Positions 1 through 7,900 of a stretch of DNA of 25,524 bases are shown piece by piece. The DNA lies in NCBI GenBank assembly GCA_964397995.1, contig CAYNLG010000057.1:1-25524 (forward strand), in the 5' to 3' direction. This DNA comes from CAYNLG01 sp964397995 (lineage in GTDB: Bacteria > Planctomycetota > Phycisphaerae > FEN-1346). Every line of letters starts with the position of its first letter. Position 1 is the stretch's first letter. The notes beneath the pieces are model-generated. The model ran no database searches and was not told the origin of the DNA. It saw only the letters and a program-made list of their open reading frames with translations. A program made the position numbers and the translations under genes.

Positions 1-221
1 GTGCGACCAAGAATACGCGATTGCGGCAGATGCTGTCACATCAAAGACTTGCGTTGCCTTGGACGCGCTGGGGGGTTGACCAAGCGGAATAGAGATTTCC
101 GGGCGAAAGAGAGAGATTCCGGGCCGACACGGGGCGTTCCGGGGTGGCGCGCGTCCAAGCGTGCGGCCGGGCTTCGGCTGGCGAAGCTCGCGAAACCCTT
201 TGGATACTGGCCGAAAGTGCG

Positions 222-249
222 ATGGCCCGCCGGGGTGTCGGCGGGCCAT
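222..249 (-). terminator. GC-rich hairpin downstream of the tRNA
   Basis: Perfect 11-bp inverted repeat (222-232 with 239-249) around a 6-nt loop, 36 bp beyond the 3' end of the minus-strand tRNA. Only a short TTT follows a few bases later on the minus strand, so it is not a textbook intrinsic terminator. Its position makes termination of the tRNA transcript the likely role. Confidence 0.5.
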
Positions 250-285
250 TGCGTGCGTGATACGTTTTGCTCCGAGGAGCTTAAG

Positions 286-358
286 TGGGCCCGGCAGGAT
301 TCGAACCTGCGACCAAGGAATTATGAGTTCCCGGCTCTGACCGCTGAGCTACGGGCCC
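286..358 (-). tRNA. tRNA with CAU anticodon, probably tRNA-Ile2 (lysidine type), alternatively elongator tRNA-Met
   Basis: The minus strand folds into a full 73-nt cloverleaf: acceptor GGGCCCG/CGGGCCC, D-stem GCTC/GAGC, anticodon stem GGGAA/TTCCT with loop CTCATAA, variable loop TGGTC, T-stem GCAGG/CCTGC with TTCGAAT, discriminator A. CCA is not encoded. The anticodon is CAT. Position 1 pairs with 72 and the anticodon stem lacks the three G-C pairs next to the loop, so it is not an initiator. C4-G69 and C5-G68 match the pairs known to be recognised by TilS in E. coli tRNA-Ile2, and the variable region resembles that tRNA. Ile2 is therefore favoured over elongator Met, but the identity is not proved by sequence alone. 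Confidence 0.93.
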
Positions 359-370
359 GGCCTTGCCGCG

Positions 371-399
371 ATTATCCGGTGGCGGCGCGGCCGGTTCAA
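371..399 (-). promoter_or_regulatory. sigma-70-type promoter of the tRNA gene
   Basis: On the minus strand TTGAAC (399-394) is followed after exactly 17 bp by GATAAT (376-371). The expected start site near 364 would leave a leader of only about 6 nt before the mature 5' end at 358. Together with the hairpin at 222-249 this makes a self-contained single-tRNA transcription unit. Confidence 0.65.
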
Positions 400-463
400 C
401 CGCATTCGCCCCCTGCGCCATAGCCTTGTGCAACCGGTGCCATGCCGTATCATGGGCCTATCC

Positions 464-757
464 ATGCCCGACCGGCCCTGCGACATCGTGGCGCGCGTTC
501 CCGAGGCCGCCGACGGCCTCGCCCTCAACGAGGCCTTCGGCGGCTGGAAGACGCCGCACCTGCCTTCCTTGGAGCAGGCCTTGGCCGGTTCCCTGGCCTG
601 CTTCTGTGCCTTGGACGGTGGGAAGCTTGTCGGCCCGATGGCCGCGCCGGGCGCCGAGGCCTTCTACAAGCGGTTCGGTTTCCGGCGCCGGCCCGGGGAC
701 CGGCCCGGGATGGACCGGGCGATCCGCCGGGACGCACCGCCGCCGGGCAGAATATGA
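464..757 (+). pseudogene. GNAT acetyltransferase remnant with an internal in-frame deletion
   Basis: The ~97-residue frame from the ATG at 464 reads like the two ends of a small GNAT-family N-acetyltransferase. The N-terminal part ends in the beta-strand motif CALDGGKLVG. The next residues (PMAAPGAEAFYKRFGF, then PGDRPGMDRAI) are the typical C-terminus of these enzymes. The 50-60 residues that normally lie between them, including the acetyl-CoA pyrophosphate-binding R/Q-x-x-G-x-G/A motif, are missing. GNAT proteins of this type are usually about 130-150 residues. The junction is in frame and no stop interrupts it, so a short protein could be made, but it would lack the cofactor site. The GTG at 428 is an alternative upstream start with weaker support. 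Family recognition is by eye. Confidence 0.6.
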
Positions 758-823
758 CGGGAACGCCCTCTTGCGGCGCTGCCAAATGATGGTAGGGTGA
801 GCCCGTCCCAAGGAGGCCCCGCC

Positions 824-1537
824 GTGGCCCTGCTCCACACCGACTCCCTTGCCGCCACCGTCGATGCCTGCAACGAGGCCCTCTTCTTCGACACGGCCCG
901 GTGCAAGCACGCCCGGCGCCAGGTCGCCCGGTGGATCGCCGACCGCGTCGGCCAACCCGGCAGCTATCACGGCCTCCCGGCCCTCCTGGAGGCCGACTTC
1001 CAGGGCAGCCATGTCCTCTTCACCGGCGAGAAGGTCCGGAGCGACGCCGGCCGCCGCCACATCCTCGGCCAGGAGGCGTGCCGCGTCATGCGGATGATCG
1101 CCGTCAACGACGACCGCATCGACAACCCCAACCCCTTAGCCGTGGCCGCCCTCGAGCGGGCCGACGCGACCATGGGCGGCCAGCTGGACGCGGGCGCCGC
1201 CCGCAAGGACTATGACGAGGGCCTCTATTGCTGCGGCACGTGCAGCGTGGCCCTGTGGCGGAACTTGGCGGTCGGGGGGCTGGCCCGGCAGCGCCAGCGC
1301 CTGGCCGCCGGCGTGGCCGCCCTCAAGGCGGCACGCGACGGCAAGGGCCGCTGGGCCAGGTTCCCGTACTGGTATACCCTCTCGGCGCTCGTCGAGATGC
1401 CGGGCAGACTGCCCCTCGATGAGTTGGCCTATGCCGCGCCGGGCTGCGAGCGGCGGCTCCGCTCCCGGCCGAAGGACGCCCGCTACGACACCCGCCGCCG
1501 CGCCGTCGCCGAGAGGGCCTTGGCCCGCATCGCTTGA
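824..1537 (+). CDS. conserved-looking hypothetical protein, 237 aa
   Basis: I do not recognise a family with confidence. The GTG start at 824 is chosen over the upstream in-frame GTG at 797 because an AAGGAGG Shine-Dalgarno lies 7 nt before it. The protein appears soluble, mostly helical and rich in Arg and Ala, with no signal peptide or membrane segment. A Cys cluster (YCCGTC, residues 135-140) sits at the start of a helix-like stretch, and FPYWYTLSALVEMP lies at about 180-193. The alternating helices and the aromatic WYTL segment recall alpha/alpha-barrel proteins such as prenyltransferase or terpenoid-cyclase-like domains, but this is only an impression. It is followed after 24 bp by the FkbM methyltransferase on the same strand, so the two may be co-transcribed. 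Codon use matches neighbouring genes. Confidence 0.8.
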   Translation: MALLHTDSLAATVDACNEALFFDTARCKHARRQVARWIADRVGQPGSYHGLPALLEADFQGSHVLFTGEKVRSDAGRRHILGQEACRVMRMIAVNDDRIDNPNPLAVAALERADATMGGQLDAGAARKDYDEGLYCCGTCSVALWRNLAVGGLARQRQRLAAGVAALKAARDGKGRWARFPYWYTLSALVEMPGRLPLDELAYAAPGCERRLRSRPKDARYDTRRRAVAERALARIA

Positions 1538-1561
1538 ACCCTTGGTCGGAAGACCCGCCGC

Positions 1562-2377
1562 ATGAACCCCAGGTCATCCCAGTGGACCCGCTACCGCAAT
1601 CTCTGGCGCCACGTGCGGAACCCCGGCACGTACCTCCTGCACAAGGCCGGCCTCCGCCGCCGCGACCCCTTGCGGTTCGACCTGCCCGGCGGGCTGCGCC
1701 TGGACGTCCCGGCCGAACGCCTCGGCGAGTTCAAGGGCATCGTCATGGACGACGCCTACCTGAAGGCCTTCCGGCCGGGGTGCCTGGCCCCCGCCGACAG
1801 CGCGACCGTGCTCGACGTTGGGGCGAACCTCGGCTTCTTCTCGGTCTACGCGATGAGCCGCCTCCCGGGCAGCACCGTCTTGGCGGTCGAGCCCCTGCCG
1901 GCGAACTTCGCCGCCCTGGAGGCGAATCTGGCCCTGAACCCGGACCACCGATTCCGCGCCTGCCAAGCCGCTGTCAGCGATGCCCCGGGCACGCTCCGCC
2001 TCTTCATCCCGAAGGAGGACGCCCACCCGACGGGCGCGTCGATCTTCGCACCGCCCGGGGGTTTGGCGCCCGAGGTCGAGGTCCCCGCCGTGACGCTTGC
2101 AACCCTGTGCGAGGAGGCGGGTTGGACCGACGTGGACCTCCTGAAGCTCGACTGCGAGGGCGCGGAGTACGCCATCCTCTATGCGTGTCCGCTCGACGTT
2201 CTCGACCGCATCTGCCACGTCGCCATGGAAGTGCACCGGGGGCCCGGTGAAAACGAGGACGTGGCATCGCTGGCCGCCTTCCTGGCCGAGCGCGGCTTCG
2301 TGGTGTGCGTGGCGTCCGATGGCCACTACATCTGGGCCGCGCGCGACCCGGACCACCTCGTGGAGCGCACGCGCTGA
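1562..2377 (+). CDS. FkbM family SAM-dependent methyltransferase
   Basis: A 271-aa protein with the hallmarks of the FkbM family. The SAM-binding motif I VLDVGANLGFF is at residues 83-93, the acidic motif II strand (LAVEP) at about 107-111, and the diagnostic VDLLKLDCEGAEYAIL motif at 191-206. The N-terminal ~75 residues match the lead-in region seen in this family (LRLDVP...DAYLKAF). FkbM enzymes O-methylate sugars, polyketides or other small hydroxylated compounds, and many act on surface glycans. No glycosyltransferase or polyketide gene is nearby, so the substrate cannot be inferred. No signal peptide; cytoplasmic. The ATG at 1562 is the only sensible start and lies 24 bp after the preceding stop. 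The gene borders a ~640-bp non-coding stretch on its 3' side. Confidence 0.93.
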   Translation: MNPRSSQWTRYRNLWRHVRNPGTYLLHKAGLRRRDPLRFDLPGGLRLDVPAERLGEFKGIVMDDAYLKAFRPGCLAPADSATVLDVGANLGFFSVYAMSRLPGSTVLAVEPLPANFAALEANLALNPDHRFRACQAAVSDAPGTLRLFIPKEDAHPTGASIFAPPGGLAPEVEVPAVTLATLCEEAGWTDVDLLKLDCEGAEYAILYACPLDVLDRICHVAMEVHRGPGENEDVASLAAFLAERGFVVCVASDGHYIWAARDPDHLVERTR

Positions 2378-2476
2378 CCGGTCTCCCCGGCGCAGCAAGC
2401 GGGCCCGCGTCCTTGTGTCCGATTGCGGCTACTCGGCGGCCAGGACGTCCAGGCGGGTCGGCGCCAGAGTGTATAA

Positions 2477-2539
2477 TTGTATCCTGGAGTATCGCTCGCG
2501 GTGTACACCGGAGTATACGTTTGTATCCTATAGTATCGC
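2477..2539. repeat. pair of 19-bp direct repeats flanking a 12-bp palindrome
   Basis: TTGTATCCTGGAGTATCGC (2477-2495) and TTGTATCCTATAGTATCGC (2521-2539) match at 17 of 19 positions and start 44 bp apart. Between them is the perfect palindrome CGGTGTACACCG (2499-2510). On the minus strand each copy contains two GATAC pentamers whose starts are 10 bp apart, i.e. one helical turn. The segment is AT-rich against its surroundings. The arrangement resembles a protein-binding site or iteron-like element. No function can be assigned. A TATAAT at 2472-2477 has no convincing -35. Confidence 0.7.
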
Positions 2540-2559
2540 GCCGCCGCCCCGAATTGGCC

Positions 2560-2682
2560 TTTTTTTGGCTTTTTTTGACTTTTTTCATGCCTTTTTTTGG
2601 CCTCTGGTGGCTTTTTTTGTGCCCGTTTTGTCTCCTTTTTGCCTTCGTTTGTCTTTTTTGTGGCGGTTTTTGTCTTTTTTTT
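2560..2682. repeat. phased T-tracts (predicted intrinsically bent DNA)
   Basis: Eleven runs of 3-8 T are spread over 123 bp, with centres near 2563, 2573, 2583, 2595, 2615, 2628, 2638, 2649, 2657, 2669 and 2679. Most intervals are 9.5-12.5 bp, close to one helical turn, and the single 20-bp interval is about two turns. A-tracts in phase with the helix are known to bend DNA. In a GC-rich genome this composition is exceptional. It lies ~340 bp from the outer end of the CRISPR array and ~180 bp beyond the FkbM gene. The lysine-rich minus-strand reading frame through it is a by-product of the A-runs. Confidence 0.75.
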
Positions 2683-2764
2683 CTCCGGGTGCCGTCGAGA
2701 CGGCCGCGCGACCCCTTCAGGCGGCCGGCGCCGTGAAACGGGGCAAGATGGGCAGTATGGAGAA

Positions 2765-2911
2765 AATGCGGAAGCCGGAATGCGGAATGCAGGTGACGGC
2801 ATAGTGGAATCGGTCTATGCCTGGGGGCGGGCTTGGGCGAATGCGGGAGCCGGAGGCGAAGTGCCGAATGCAGGCAACGACACAATGGCAGCCGTTGATG
2901 CGTGGGGGTTG
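2765..2911. repeat. degenerate ~70-bp tandem duplication with GAATGC motifs
   Basis: Copy A (about 2765-2832) and copy B (about 2840-2911) share the order AATGCGGRAGCCGGA, then GAATGCAGG, ACG, ATGC and TGGGGG, with substitutions and small indels. The motif GAATGC recurs inside both copies. No open reading frame of quality crosses it. It looks like an old tandem duplication or part of a dispersed intergenic repeat family; the rest of the genome would be needed to tell which. Boundaries are approximate. Confidence 0.5.
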
Positions 2912-3016
2912 CGCCGGGCGCGGGCGGAGGAGGGGGCGAGTGTGGGCGTGTTGTGCGCAGACATCTGGTGCCGCTGTTGGTTCCCGAAGCTCCGCGTCGC
3001 CTCACGTGTGGGGCGG

Positions 3017-3646
3017 CGCGGAGCTTGCGGGGATTCGCCGCTCTGGTACACTACCCCTTTCCTTTGCCCTTCCCCACCATAAGCTGTGGCTTGCGGGGAT
3101 TCGCCGCTCTGGTACACTCCTGCCTGGTGATTTTTGGGGCAGCGTGGTGCTGTGGCTTGCGGGGATTCGCCGCTCTGGTACACTCGGCATCGGAACGAGA
3201 CTCGGAGGTCTCCTGCTGTGGCTTGCGGGGATTCGCCGCTCTGGTACACTTGCTCGCCCTGTGTGGCGACGACCGGGGCAGCTGTGGCTTGCGGGGATTC
3301 GCCGCTCTGGTACACTACAAATGAGGGCGAAGGGCTCGCACTGGTTGCTGTGGCTTGCGGGGATTCGCCGCTCTGGTACACTTTTCCACTTCTGCCCAAG
3401 CCCACTCTCCCGGCTGTGGCTTGCGGGGATTCGCCGCTCTGGTACACTCCCCCCGCCGCTCGGCCTCGACCGCCATGTGCTGTGGCTTGCGGGGATTCGC
3501 CGCTCTGGTACACTGCGAGGCTTGACGATCTGATCACGGATGCCGCTGTGGCTTGCGGGGATTCGCCGCTCTGGTACACTTGCCGCGCACCCACGCCGGG
3601 TCGTCGCAGTGCTGTGGCTTGCGGGGATTCGCCGCTCTGGTACACT
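3017..3646 (+). CRISPR. type II-C CRISPR array, 10 repeats and 9 spacers
   Basis: Repeats are 36 bp and spacers exactly 30 bp, giving a strict 66-bp period. Repeats start at 3017, 3083, 3149, 3215, 3281, 3347, 3413, 3479, 3545 and 3611. The repeat begins GCTGTGGCTTGCGGGG and ends CGCTCTGGTACACT on the plus strand. Copies 2-10 are identical. Copy 1 differs only in its first seven bases. The plus strand is taken as the crRNA strand for two reasons: the tracrRNA anti-repeat at 8114-8150 is complementary to it, and each repeat ends in an extended -10 promoter pointing that way. The array is therefore transcribed toward, and convergent with, cas2-cas1-cas9, an arrangement described for other II-C loci. 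None of the nine spacers visibly matches elsewhere in this window. Only 50 bp separate the last repeat from the cas2 stop codon. Confidence 0.98.
3025..3052 (+). promoter_or_regulatory. promoter inside the CRISPR repeat (first of ten copies)
   Basis: In the repeat, TTGCGG (-35-like, repeat positions 9-14) is followed after 16 bp by TACACT (positions 31-36). A TGG immediately before it makes an extended -10, TGGTACACT. Initiation about 7 nt later would fall inside the following spacer. The same layout, with TGCTACAAT as the repeat end, drives individual crRNAs in Neisseria meningitidis. The element recurs in all ten repeats (-10 hexamers end at 3052, 3118, 3184 and so on to 3646). In copy 1 it is intact although the seven bases before it have decayed. 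Promoter activity is inferred. Confidence 0.65.
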
Positions 3647-3696
3647 CCATCCCGCGCAAGCCGAGGTGAGACAGGAGGTTGCGGGCGAACGCGCCC

Positions 3697-4038
3697 TCAG
3701 AAAAGCTGAAGCTGTTCGGGTTCTGGCTCGGGATTTTGCCGTTTTCGGCCGTGGTAAATCTCCATCTTGCCGAACTGCTTGTCCGTAATCGTGACCAGCC
3801 GCACGTGGCCCTCGTGGGGGAGAATGTCGCGAATGTGGCGCCGCTGGGCGCGGCTCCGTTCCTCGCTCCGGAAGTACCGCGCGTACACGCTGAACTGGAG
3901 CATGGTGAAGCCGTGCCCGAGCAGGGCCTTGCGGAACTGGGCGTAGGCCCTGCGTTCCTTGCGGGTCTTGACGGGCAGATCGAACATGGCGACGAGCCAC
4001 ACGGCTTTGAACTCCGACGGGACGCGGCGCCGGGGCAT
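3697..4038 (-). CDS. cas2: CRISPR-associated endonuclease Cas2 (type II)
   Basis: A 113-aa protein that forms the adaptation complex with Cas1 and helps capture and insert new spacers. The N-terminal ferredoxin-like fold is visible: strand WLVAMFDLPV at about 14-23, with the conserved metal-site Asp in FDLP (residue 20), then a basic helix (KTRKERRAYAQFRKALL) and GFTMLQFSVYARYF at 43-56. These are typical of type II Cas2. The C-terminus is basic and ends PEQLQLF. The ATG overlaps the cas1 stop codon (TGATG), so translation is probably coupled. It is the last gene of the cas9-cas1-cas2 operon, and the array ends 50 bp beyond its stop. Promoters in the last repeat would transcribe antisense to it. 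Confidence 0.97.
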   Translation of the reverse strand: MPRRRVPSEFKAVWLVAMFDLPVKTRKERRAYAQFRKALLGHGFTMLQFSVYARYFRSEERSRAQRRHIRDILPHEGHVRLVTITDKQFGKMEIYHGRKRQNPEPEPEQLQLF

Positions 4039-4931
4039 CAGGACGCCTCCGGCATCACAAGGGTCTTGCGGTTGCCGTGCAGCACGGCCACGAGCGAGGC
4101 GGCCACGCGTGCGGCGGTGTCAAAGAGCGAACGCTCCCGGCCCTCGATGACGACCGAGCCGAGGAGGGGCTCGATGAGGGCCCGCTTGGCGTCGGGGTCG
4201 AGGGGCGCCTTGGGGCCGGCGTCGCGGACGCGCTGGACCACGACGCGGTCCACGACCGGGCGGAGGGGCTCCATCAGGTCGTCGGCCAAGCAGAAGCTAT
4301 TATAGCGATTGTGGTGATGTATGCCAAGAGACGGGTGGAGACCGGCGGCGCAGGCGGCGCGGGCGACGACGGCCCGGAGGACGGCGTAGCCGTAGTTGAG
4401 AAGGCGGTTCTGGTCTGGGCGGTCGGGGTCGCGCCGGAAGTCGGGGTCCTCGAAGAGGGCGGGCCAGTAACGGCGGGAGGCCTGGGCCTCGACGTTGGCG
4501 GGGTCGCCGGAGCGGACCCGGGCGGCCAGGGCGGCAATGCCGCGGTCGTCGTCGTAGAGGGCCTTGAGGAGGCTCGCCTGGGCGGCCACCTTGGCGCGGA
4601 CGATCTGTTGCCACAGTCGCTTGTGCGTGGGGCGCGACGCCCGGGCCTGGAGGGCGAAGCGCTCGGTCTGGACGTAGTTGGCGTCCAGGGGCAGGAGCAT
4701 GCCGACGGGCAGGTGGCGCCGGTCGCAGATGACGAAGGCGCCGCCGGCCTCCACGAGGGCGGCCAGGACGGACTGGGTGTAGGTGACCTGGGGATGCGAA
4801 ACGACCAGGACGCCGACCTCGCCGACGGGGAGCCGGGCGGCGTCCTGGCCGTCCTGGTGAAGGACGAGCAGGCCGCCGCGCACGGAGAGCTTGGCGGGTT
4901 TTTGCGAGACGTCGAGGATGCGGTCGGTCAT
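4038..4931 (-). CDS. cas1: CRISPR-associated endonuclease Cas1 (type II)
   Basis: The integrase of spacer acquisition, 297 aa, a normal length for type II Cas1. The N-terminal beta-domain (MTDRILDVSQ...) is followed by the helical catalytic domain. Conserved residues visible are Glu148 (NVEAQASRRYWPALF), the His cluster at 205-207 (GLHPSLGIHHHNRYN) and the Asp/Glu of LADDLMEPLRP (217-221), which form the metal site in the family. The start used is the ATG at 4931. It overlaps the cas9 stop codon in an ATGA arrangement, whereas the upstream extension in this frame lies inside cas9 and resembles nothing. The 3' end overlaps cas2. No cas4 or csn2 is present, which fits subtype II-C. Confidence 0.97.
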   Translation of the reverse strand: MTDRILDVSQKPAKLSVRGGLLVLHQDGQDAARLPVGEVGVLVVSHPQVTYTQSVLAALVEAGGAFVICDRRHLPVGMLLPLDANYVQTERFALQARASRPTHKRLWQQIVRAKVAAQASLLKALYDDDRGIAALAARVRSGDPANVEAQASRRYWPALFEDPDFRRDPDRPDQNRLLNYGYAVLRAVVARAACAAGLHPSLGIHHHNRYNSFCLADDLMEPLRPVVDRVVVQRVRDAGPKAPLDPDAKRALIEPLLGSVVIEGRERSLFDTAARVAASLVAVLHGNRKTLVMPEAS

Positions 4932-7900
4932 CGTGCCCGGCGCACGTCTCCGAGGGGCGTGACCTCGATTTTGCGGCAACCGCATTGCCGGAGGCTATCC
5001 GGCGAGAAGCTGAACCATTGGTGCGCCTTCTTGATGTCGGCTTTCAGGCGTGCGTCCTTTAGCTCAATGCACTCAAAGCGGATGCCGCCCGACGCTTGCT
5101 GGCTGATAGCCCGGACCAGATAGGCGCCTCCCGGCGCCTTAGAGGTGTCCTCAATCTGGATGGTGTCCCCTGCATGAAGTGAAGAGAAATACTTCGCATT
5201 CTTCGCCGCTTTCTTTGAGATGACCGGTTCCTTGCGTGCGTGCCGTCGCTGGGCCTGCAGACTGGAGACCATGCGGCCGGTCCATTTGACCTTGCCGTTC
5301 TTTCCGGTGACCTCGAGGATTTCGACGTGGTGGTTCGCGCCGGGCTTGACGTGGCGGGCGGCGTCGCCGTTGCCGAGCTTCTCGGTTTTCTGCTGAACGG
5401 CGATGCGGACGGCCTTGATGGGAATGCGGCGGTGGTTGCGTCCGATGATGACGGGCAGGTTGGCGCCGTTCTTGAAGACCTGGGCGGGGGTGCCGCCTTT
5501 CTCGTCCAGCTTGTCCTGAACCATGCGGCGTATGGTGGGGTCCACGATGGCCTCGACCTGGTTGGCCGAGAGGGATTCGAGCGGCTTGTGGACGTGAACG
5601 ACGGTCTTGCCGCCCTTGGCCTTGCGGGGCGGGCTGTAGAAGGTTTCTTCGTGGAAGCCTCCGCTCAGGCGGCGGTTCGGGCGGTGGGACACGATGATGG
5701 CGTCGATGGACTCGCGAACGGTGTCCGGGAACCGGTCCCACGGGTAGGGGACGGCGGCGAAGCGGCGCTTGCCTTCCTCGGGGGCGCGCTCGGCGGCGTC
5801 GGCCAGGGCCTTGATCGTGCCGGCGCTCGTGAGGGCGACGGCCACGGCGTCCACGGCGTGGTGCCGGTGGTCGTTGCGGGTTTTGGTGCCGCCGTCGCCG
5901 AGGATCTCGTTCAGGTACCACTCGTCGCGGAGGAACTTGGTGGCGCCGCCGGAGGTGGCCTGGACGCGGCGGCGACCGGCCGCGTCGAAGAGCCCGCCAT
6001 AGAGCATGGCCAGGTACTGCATGGCCTGGCGTGTGGTGAAGCGGGTGTCGGTCAGTTGGCGTGCGGAGAAATCGGCCAGCATCTCGTTGACCTCGTCGGC
6101 GGTCATGAGGAAGCGGGCGAGCTTGGCCTTGGCCATGTCGCCCTTGAAGCGTTTGACGCGGGCGAGGACCAGGTCCCAGGCGGGCTCGTCGTGGGCCATG
6201 GCCTCGCGCGGGGTCAGGTTGCGCTTGACGTGGCGGTTGAACTCGTGATGGCAGAGGGTGAGGTTGGGGTAGCGGTTGTCAAGGCTGCGGCTGAAGGGGA
6301 TGATGTGCTCGATGTCGAACTGAGGGTTGTTGCCGAGCAACGTATCCATGCTGATGGTGTTTCCAGTATAGGGGCATTCCCAGTTGCACTCGTCGGCGAG
6401 GAGGACCTTGAGGATGTCGCCGCCCTTCGGGTCGTCGCCGAACTCGGCCACGATGCGTTTGGCGGCGTCTTCGCGGCGTTTCTGGTTGGCGCGGTTGCGC
6501 TGGGCGGTCTGCTGGCGGTGTTTCTTGGACTGACGCATGTCGCGGGCGAGTTCGATGTGGATTCGCTCTGGCTTGCCGTAGGCGCGGACGAGGGCGTTGA
6601 TGACCTTCCGCAGTTCGGTCAGGGCGCGGTGAACGGCGGGGTTGCGCAGGTGGCCCATGAAGCGGTCCACGGGGGGAAGCTGGTCGAGGGGCTCCGGGTG
6701 GGCGTGGAACTCGCCGTACACCTCCTTGACGGCGGTGGCGTAGGGCACGCCGTCTTGGAGCAAGGGAACGATCTTCTCGAGGGCGCGGCGCGAGAGGCCG
6801 CAGTAGTCGTCGGGCAGATTCGTATCGGCGAAGGCGTCGGCGTCGGCGGGGTCGAGGCCCCAGACGTCACGGCCGCGCCGGACAAGGACGTCGCGCTTCT
6901 GGATGCTGCGCAGGTCCTGGAGGATCTGTTCCCGCTCGTCGGAGGAGAAGGCGTCCCACCGCTCGCCGAAGACGGCCAGAAGGCGGGCGCGCGTGGCATT
7001 GCCGTTGAAGCGTTTTTCGCCGCCTTCCTCAAAGCCGAACTTGGCGCGGTTCGAGAGGCCCATCAGCTTCTTGGCCTTGGTGAAGGTGAGGCTCTCGGCG
7101 TCGTTGAGGGCGGCAATCAGGGTGTCGCGCTCGTCGGGGGTCAGGAAACGGGAGCGGCCGTCGGGCTCGATGACGCGGGTATTGCCCACCTGTTGAAGCA
7201 GGCGGAAACGCTGGGCCAGGGGCAGGGACCACGAGGCGCGGCGCTTGCCGCGCTCGAACTCGCACGGGCCGACGAGGCCCTTGGCGCTCTTCAAGGGGCG
7301 CTGGAAGAAGATAGCCTTGTGGGCGCGCCGCTTGAGGTCGTCGGTCAGGACGTCGGGGTGGTGGGCGGCCTGTGCCGACCAGACGGCCTCGAACTCTTCC
7401 TCGTACATGTCGCGGGCGGTCCAGCGCTGGCGGATGCGGGTTTGTTCGGGGTCGAGGGAGGCGAGGTGTTCGCCCAAGGTGCGGGCGCCGGCCTCGGCCA
7501 TGGCCTTGCGAAGGCCTTCGATCTCTTCCTTGACCTTCCCGAGGTTTTCGCCCTTGCGCTCGGCGCGTTTGCGGTTGGACTTGAAGCCGCGGCGCTGGGC
7601 GAGGTGATAGAGGGCGCGTCCGAGCTCGTGGGGTTCGAGTTTCTGGTCCAGGGCGCGGGCGCGGAGGAAGTAGGGCAGGACGTGAGCACGCTGGCGCCGC
7701 TCGGGCGTGCACGGCTCGAAGGGCGCGTGCACGTACTTGGCAACGAGTTCTCTGTCCAGGGCCTCCAGGACCTCGCGCCGGCCGCCTTCGGGCAGGAGGC
7801 CGTGGCGCTGAAGAAGGCGGAAGAGCTTTATCTGGCGACGGCGGCGGCGGTCGCCGAGGCGGCGGCGAAGGCGGGCTTCGCGGCGCGGGGCGGCGCGCGA

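Noticed and set aside
1..423. 140-residue open frame at the left edge
   Set aside because: It runs through the tRNA gene in antisense and has no coding-like features.
2472..2477. TATAAT as a promoter reading toward the T-tracts
   Set aside because: No -35-like hexamer at 16-18 bp upstream, and no gene downstream on that strand before the array.
2326..2802. Lys/Thr-rich small protein on the minus strand through the T-tracts
   Set aside because: Composition follows directly from A-runs, with no ribosome-binding site and no conserved pattern.
3647..3696. Leader sequence for the array
   Set aside because: The 50-bp segment next to cas2 may act in spacer insertion, but no leader motif can be recognised, so it is not annotated as one.
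2815..4000. Long open frames on both strands across the CRISPR array encoding repetitive peptides
   Set aside because: The 66-bp period is a multiple of three, so stop-free frames persist through repeats and spacers; they are array artefacts, not genes.
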